From an uncultured Collinsella sp. (lineage in GTDB: Bacteria > Actinomycetota > Coriobacteriia > Coriobacteriales > Coriobacteriaceae): a stretch of DNA of 36,678 nucleotides. The stretch lies in the NCBI GenBank assembly GCA_902491345.1, contig CABUHI010000016.1:1-36678 (forward strand), in the 5' to 3' direction. How positions within the stretch are numbered: the stretch's first letter is position 1; the number at the start of each line of letters is the position of its first letter. Of this stretch, positions 33,206 through 36,678 are shown in pieces. The notes beneath the pieces were generated by a model. That model was not told the DNA's origin and ran no database searches. It saw only the letters and a list, made by a program, of their open reading frames with translations. Position numbers and translations under genes: made by a program.

Positions 33206-34120
33206 ATGACTGATGCCGTTGAGGTTCTGCGAATCGATTCGCTCGAGGATGAGCGGCTCGATGCCTATGTGCGACTGACCGAGCGTGAGCTGCGCTGCGT
33301 ACTGGAACCGCAGAAGGGCATCTTTATCGCCGAGAGTGCCAAGGTCATAGAGCGTGCGGTGCGCGCCGGATACGAGCCGGTGAGCTTTCTGTTGGGCGAG
33401 CGCTGGCTCGATCAGATGATGCCGCTGTTCGAGCGCCTGGTTGTGCGCGAGGGCGCGGGTCCTGTTCCTGCGTTCGTGGCGTCCATGGAGCTCATGGAGC
33501 AGTTGACGGGATTTAACGTGACGCGCGGTGCGCTCGCGGCGTTCCGTCGCCCGCGACAGATTCCGGTTGATGAGTTCTTGGGCGGCGTCATCGAGGCGGC
33601 GGGGGACCGCCCGGTGCGCGTATGCGTTCTCGAGGGCATTGTCGACCACACGAACGTGGGCGCGATTTTCCGCTCGGCCGCCGCGCTCAATGTCGATGGC
33701 ATTCTGGTGAGCCCTACGTGCTGCGATCCACTGTATCGTCGCTCGGCTCGTGTGAGCATGGGCACCGTGTTTCAGGTGCCGTGGACGCGTGTCGGCAGTG
33801 AGGCGCGCGTGTGGCCGCATGATGGCCTGGCCGCGCTTCATGATGCCGGCTTTTCGTGTGCCGCTATGGCGTTGACGGACGACTCTGTTTCGCTTGATGA
33901 TCCTGTGCTGCAGAAGATTGATCGCTTGGCGATTTTTATGGGCACCGAGGGTGCCGGCTTGGGCGTTAAAACTATTGCTGGCTGTGACCGCGCCGTGCGC
34001 ATTCCGATGGCGCACGGGGTCGATTCGCTCAACGTTGCCGCGGCCAGTGCCGTCGCCTTTTGGCAGCTGTGCCCGCACGTGAGCAATGAGTATCACTACC
34101 AGCCGGGTTTGTATCACTAG
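33206..34120 (+). CDS. SpoU/TrmH-family RNA 2'-O-methyltransferase
   Basis: The 304-residue protein belongs to the SPOUT superfamily, which methylates ribose 2'-hydroxyls in rRNA or tRNA using S-adenosylmethionine. An N-terminal substrate-binding domain (1 to about 115) precedes the trefoil-knot domain. That domain carries motif 1 DHTNVGAIFRSAAAL, motif 2 FMGTEGAGLG and motif 3 IPMAHGVDSLNVAAASAVAFW. The RNA target cannot be read from the sequence. The ATG at 33206 has no strong ribosome-binding site; AAAGG lies about 15 bases upstream. An in-frame ATG at 33134 would give a basic 24-residue extension and also lacks a site, so the start is not certain. It follows folA after a 109-base gap. Confidence 0.88.
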   Translation: MTDAVEVLRIDSLEDERLDAYVRLTERELRCVLEPQKGIFIAESAKVIERAVRAGYEPVSFLLGERWLDQMMPLFERLVVREGAGPVPAFVASMELMEQLTGFNVTRGALAAFRRPRQIPVDEFLGGVIEAAGDRPVRVCVLEGIVDHTNVGAIFRSAAALNVDGILVSPTCCDPLYRRSARVSMGTVFQVPWTRVGSEARVWPHDGLAALHDAGFSCAAMALTDDSVSLDDPVLQKIDRLAIFMGTEGAGLGVKTIAGCDRAVRIPMAHGVDSLNVAAASAVAFWQLCPHVSNEYHYQPGLYH

Positions 34121-34245
34121 GCAGATATTTCTCACCGGGCTCTGATTCAGGGTGTTTCGGTCGCCGCCAGTCGGTGTTAAGCTGGTATTGGCTTTGGTCT
34201 TAAATTGCCGTTCTGTTGTTTAACGTATGCTGGTGGGGAGGGCGT

Positions 34246-35595
34246 GTGGCTAAGAAATCTACGGCTATCGATGTAACACAGGGTGTCATTTGGCAACAGC
34301 TGCTGTCACTGTGTGTCCCTATCTTCTTTAGCTCGTTTTTTCAACAGGCTTACACGCTTATCGGTACGTATATCGTCGGCCAGTTTGGCGGCAAGCTCGC
34401 ATTGGGTGGCATTCAGGCCACGATGGTGCTCACTGAGCTCTGCATTGGCTTTTGCGTTGGCGTCGGCGCCGGCTGCGCGGTCATTACCGGTCAGTATTTT
34501 GGCCAGCACGATGATGAACGACTGAGTCGTTCGGTCCACACGGCCATGACGCTCGCGCTGGTGGGCGGTATCGTCGTCTCCATTCTCGGCATAGTGTTCG
34601 TTGAGCCCATGCTCGTTTTGATGAATACGCCGCATGAGCTACTTGCCGAGGGCGTTGCCTATGCTCGTTGCTACTTTGCCGCCATGGTTGCGGCACTGCT
34701 GCTCAATATGGGCACCGCGCTGCTGCGCGCTGTGGGCGATACGCGCGGGCCTGCCGTGATCATTGCCTCCGGCTGCCTCGTTAACGTGGCGCTGGATATC
34801 ATTTTTGTTGCCGTGCTGCATATGGAGGCTTTGGGCTGCGGTATTGCGGTGGCGCTGACCATTTGCTCCAACGCCACGATGATCGTGATTCGTATGATGC
34901 ACGCACCGGGTGCGTGGCGACTTTCGCTGTCCAAGCTCGGCATTGATCATGGCATTTGTAAGAACATGATCTCGTGTGGTCTGCCGCTCGGCTTTCAGTC
35001 TGCTGCGTATTCGATTTCCAACGTTTTGATTCAGGTGTCGGTCAACTCGTTTGGTGCCGATGTCACCACGGCGTGGGGTCTTTCGGGCCGCTTGGATGGC
35101 ATTGTCTGGATGGTTACCGAGGCGCTTGGCGTGTCGATCACCACGTTCTCGGCGCAGAACTTTGGCGCGCGCAACTACGAGCGCATGCGCAAGGGCTACC
35201 ATACGTCGCTTGTGCTGTCGTTTATGCTCATTGGTGGCCTGTCTGCCGTTCTGCTGGTGTTCTCGGGTCCGTTGTCGCGTCTGTTTGTCGACGATGCTTC
35301 GATATCGTCGTATACCACGACGATTCTTCATTTCATCGCGCCGTTCTACGCTATCTTCTCGATTATCGAAAACGCATCGGGCTCCATTCGCGGTGCCGGC
35401 GTGAGCTTGCAGCCCATGCTGCTCACGATTTTTGGCACCGTCGTGCTCAGGGTGATCTGGGTGTTTGCGATTATGCCGTTCGATCCGTCACTTGAGCACC
35501 TGCTGCTGGTTTACCCTGTAACCTGGTTCATCACGGCCACGATGTTCACCATCTACCACCACAGCGGCAACTGGCTCGGCCGTGCCACCGCCTAG
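34246..35595 (+). CDS. MATE family efflux transporter
   Basis: Cation-coupled exporter of the multidrug and toxic compound extrusion family. The 449-residue protein is strongly hydrophobic with about twelve predicted membrane segments in two halves. Family-type sequences include the start IWQQLLSLCVPIFFSSFFQQ, GTALLRAVGDTRGPAVIIA in the first half and NASGSIRGAGVSLQPML in the second. No substrate can be assigned. The start is GTG 34246 with GGGGAGG four bases ahead; a TTG at 34216 is less likely. A TG-N-TAAGCT at 34175-34183 is a weak promoter candidate. The stop codon lies directly against the first REP unit, and no ordinary terminator is seen. Confidence 0.92.
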   Translation: MAKKSTAIDVTQGVIWQQLLSLCVPIFFSSFFQQAYTLIGTYIVGQFGGKLALGGIQATMVLTELCIGFCVGVGAGCAVITGQYFGQHDDERLSRSVHTAMTLALVGGIVVSILGIVFVEPMLVLMNTPHELLAEGVAYARCYFAAMVAALLLNMGTALLRAVGDTRGPAVIIASGCLVNVALDIIFVAVLHMEALGCGIAVALTICSNATMIVIRMMHAPGAWRLSLSKLGIDHGICKNMISCGLPLGFQSAAYSISNVLIQVSVNSFGADVTTAWGLSGRLDGIVWMVTEALGVSITTFSAQNFGARNYERMRKGYHTSLVLSFMLIGGLSAVLLVFSGPLSRLFVDDASISSYTTTILHFIAPFYAIFSIIENASGSIRGAGVSLQPMLLTIFGTVVLRVIWVFAIMPFDPSLEHLLLVYPVTWFITATMFTIYHHSGNWLGRATA

Positions 35596-35721
35596 CCGGC
35601 ACTTGACACTTGGGGACGTTCCTTTTCTGCCGGCACATAGGGACGTTCCTTTTCTGCCGGCACTTTGGGACACTCCTTGGGAAGCAATTTCGCCGTTTTC
35701 GGGGACTCTGTCTGCCACGCC
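35595..35721. repeat. REP-like tandem repeat cluster left of the Y1 transposase
   Basis: GCCGGCAC occurs three times (35595, 35629, 35656), each time followed by a GGGAC core. Two 24-base units (35613-35636 and 35640-35663) are identical, of the form GGGACGTTCC-TTTTCT-GCCGGCAC. A third core reads GGGACACTCCTT (35667-35678). A degenerate fourth, GGGGACTCTGTCTGCC, starts at 35701. The third unit with its preceding CTGCCGGCA (35654-35677) recurs inverted at 36600-36623. Confidence 0.8.
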
Positions 35722-35806
35722 CTGTAAACTGTCAGAATGGGCTTAGCAAATTAGATCGTCCGCGCCTATCAGATGTTGCCCGGTGGGTTTGCGATGGGAG
35801 GGCGAT

Positions 35807-36577
35807 ATGCCAAGAACGGGTCGAGTCGTTTCGCTAACGGGCTATAACCACATTATCGCGCGTGGTAATGGCGGCATCTGCATCTTCGAAGACGATGAAG
35901 ATCGCTATCGGATGCTCACGCTGTTCGAGGGTAAGCTTGTCGGCAATGGCGTCGGTGTTACGGCGTGGTGTCTCATGTCGAATCACTTTCATCTTATGGT
36001 CGACGATCCTCATGAGAAGATATCTTCGTGCATGAGCGGTGTTCTTACCTCGTATGCGATGTATTTCAATCGCAAAACCGACCGAGTTGGGCACTTGTTC
36101 CAAGATAGATTTACTAATATTCCGGTCGAGAATGATGTGCAAGCAATTTCGCTTGCCGACTATATTCATATGAATCCGGTCAAGGCGGGCATTTCCGCCG
36201 TTGATACATATCGTTGGTCTAGTTATCGAGCATACGCTTACGGCTATGATGGATTTGGATTCTGCGACCCCGGGATTGTTTTGGATCTCGTGGGTGGATC
36301 TCTTGAGTATCGTCACTATCTTGTCGATCGAATTGACCAAGCGCCCTACGATGCTGAGCCTCGACCGCGCATCCTGGATGATGAAGCTCTTGAGGTCGCT
36401 AAAAGCGTTGCCGCCCCTATATCACTTCCCGAGCTTGCCTCCATGAGGCCATCTGAGCGAAAGCCCATTCTCTGCAAAATGAGAAGAGCGGGACTAACGA
36501 TTAATCAAATAGTGAGGGTCGTTGGCATTGGTCGTACGTCTGTTGTTTCTGGTACGGCAGGTTGGAAGAAGATTTAG
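35807..36577 (+). CDS. REP-associated tyrosine transposase (RAYT, Y1 HUH family)
   Basis: The 256-residue protein matches the Y1_Tnp/RAYT family, HUH nucleases that cut single-stranded DNA at REP palindromes. It begins MPRTGRVVSLTGYNHIIARGN, has the metal-binding His pair at 60 and 62 in LMSNHFHLMV, the GHLFQDRF motif, and a probable catalytic Tyr at 119 in DYIHMNPVKAG. A C-terminal helix-turn-helix-like segment (LTINQIVRVVGIGRTSVVSG) follows. ATG 35807 has GGGAGGG four bases ahead; an earlier in-frame ATG at 35783 lacks this. Codon use (several AGA) and lower GC differ from neighbours, suggesting transfer. REP-like repeats flank it on both sides. All key residues are intact. Confidence 0.9.
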   Translation: MPRTGRVVSLTGYNHIIARGNGGICIFEDDEDRYRMLTLFEGKLVGNGVGVTAWCLMSNHFHLMVDDPHEKISSCMSGVLTSYAMYFNRKTDRVGHLFQDRFTNIPVENDVQAISLADYIHMNPVKAGISAVDTYRWSSYRAYAYGYDGFGFCDPGIVLDLVGGSLEYRHYLVDRIDQAPYDAEPRPRILDDEALEVAKSVAAPISLPELASMRPSERKPILCKMRRAGLTINQIVRVVGIGRTSVVSGTAGWKKI

Positions 36578-36599
36578 GTTACTGGATAGGTGGCGGCGC

Positions 36600-36623
36600 A
36601 GGAGTGTCCCCAACTGCCGGCAG
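36600..36623. repeat. inverted REP-like copy right of the Y1 transposase
   Basis: Read on the minus strand, this 24-base copy starts CTGCCGGCAG and ends GGGGACACTCCT. It matches the left copy at 35654-35677 at 22 of 24 positions in opposite orientation. It begins 22 bases after the transposase stop. The last 55 bases of the window show no further gene. Confidence 0.78.
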
Positions 36624-36678
36624 AGACGATATGAGCAGGACATAAAAACATTGAGAGCCCCTGCTGCATGAAAGACCG

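Noticed and set aside
35595..35721. CRISPR array
   Set aside because: The units are contiguous, lack unique spacers of uniform length, and match REP elements beside a Y1 transposase.

Overview
This window is a 36.7 kb piece of a bacterial chromosome with high GC, dense packing and almost all genes on the + strand. The encoded proteins and gene order point to the Coriobacteriia, most likely Collinsella or a close relative. That is an inference from protein character and synteny; no database search was possible. Nearly everything is core information-processing or envelope machinery, with little accessory DNA.

Layout: (1) 1-2754, leuS with a strong terminator. (2) 2788-3360, a lone minus-strand lipoprotein gene. 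(3) 3623-13781, a transcription/translation operon: promoter, leader terminator, rimP, nusA, infB, rbfA, a DHH phosphoesterase (nrnA-like), truB, ribF and dnaG, with several stop/start overlaps. (4) 13851-15289, the primary sigma factor gene and its terminator. (5) 15294-15652, a perfect 20-bp inverted repeat and two identical tRNA-Asn genes with their own promoter and terminators. (6) 15811-30744, a long syntenic block resembling the Firmicutes yloU-yloV-recG...plsX-acpP-rnc-smc-ftsY-ffh arrangement: Asp23/Gls24 protein, DAK2/FakA-like kinase, recG, rsmD, coaD, a coiled-coil protein, a DUF177 protein, rpmF, plsX, acpP, rnc, smc, ftsY and ffh. It joins fatty-acid/phospholipid entry (PlsX, AcpP, perhaps FakA), ribosome and RNA maturation, chromosome organisation and co-translational membrane targeting. 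(7) 30801-31632, a divergent minus-strand DUF134/NifX-type regulator with palindromic operator candidates. (8) 31720-33096, thyA and folA. (9) A SpoU/TrmH RNA methyltransferase and a MATE transporter. (10) 35595-36623, a Y1 (HUH) REP-associated transposase gene bounded by REP-like repeats.

The most interesting items are the REP/RAYT locus and its relative about 20 kb upstream after the sigma factor gene; the promoter-terminator leader of rimP-nusA; a Cys/His zinc-finger-like tail on NusA where ylxR/ylxQ genes would be expected; and the autoregulation architecture of the DUF134-NifX fusion with its 31-residue Cys/His tail. I found no CRISPR array, prophage, defence island or biosynthetic cluster, and no clearly unprecedented multi-gene system.
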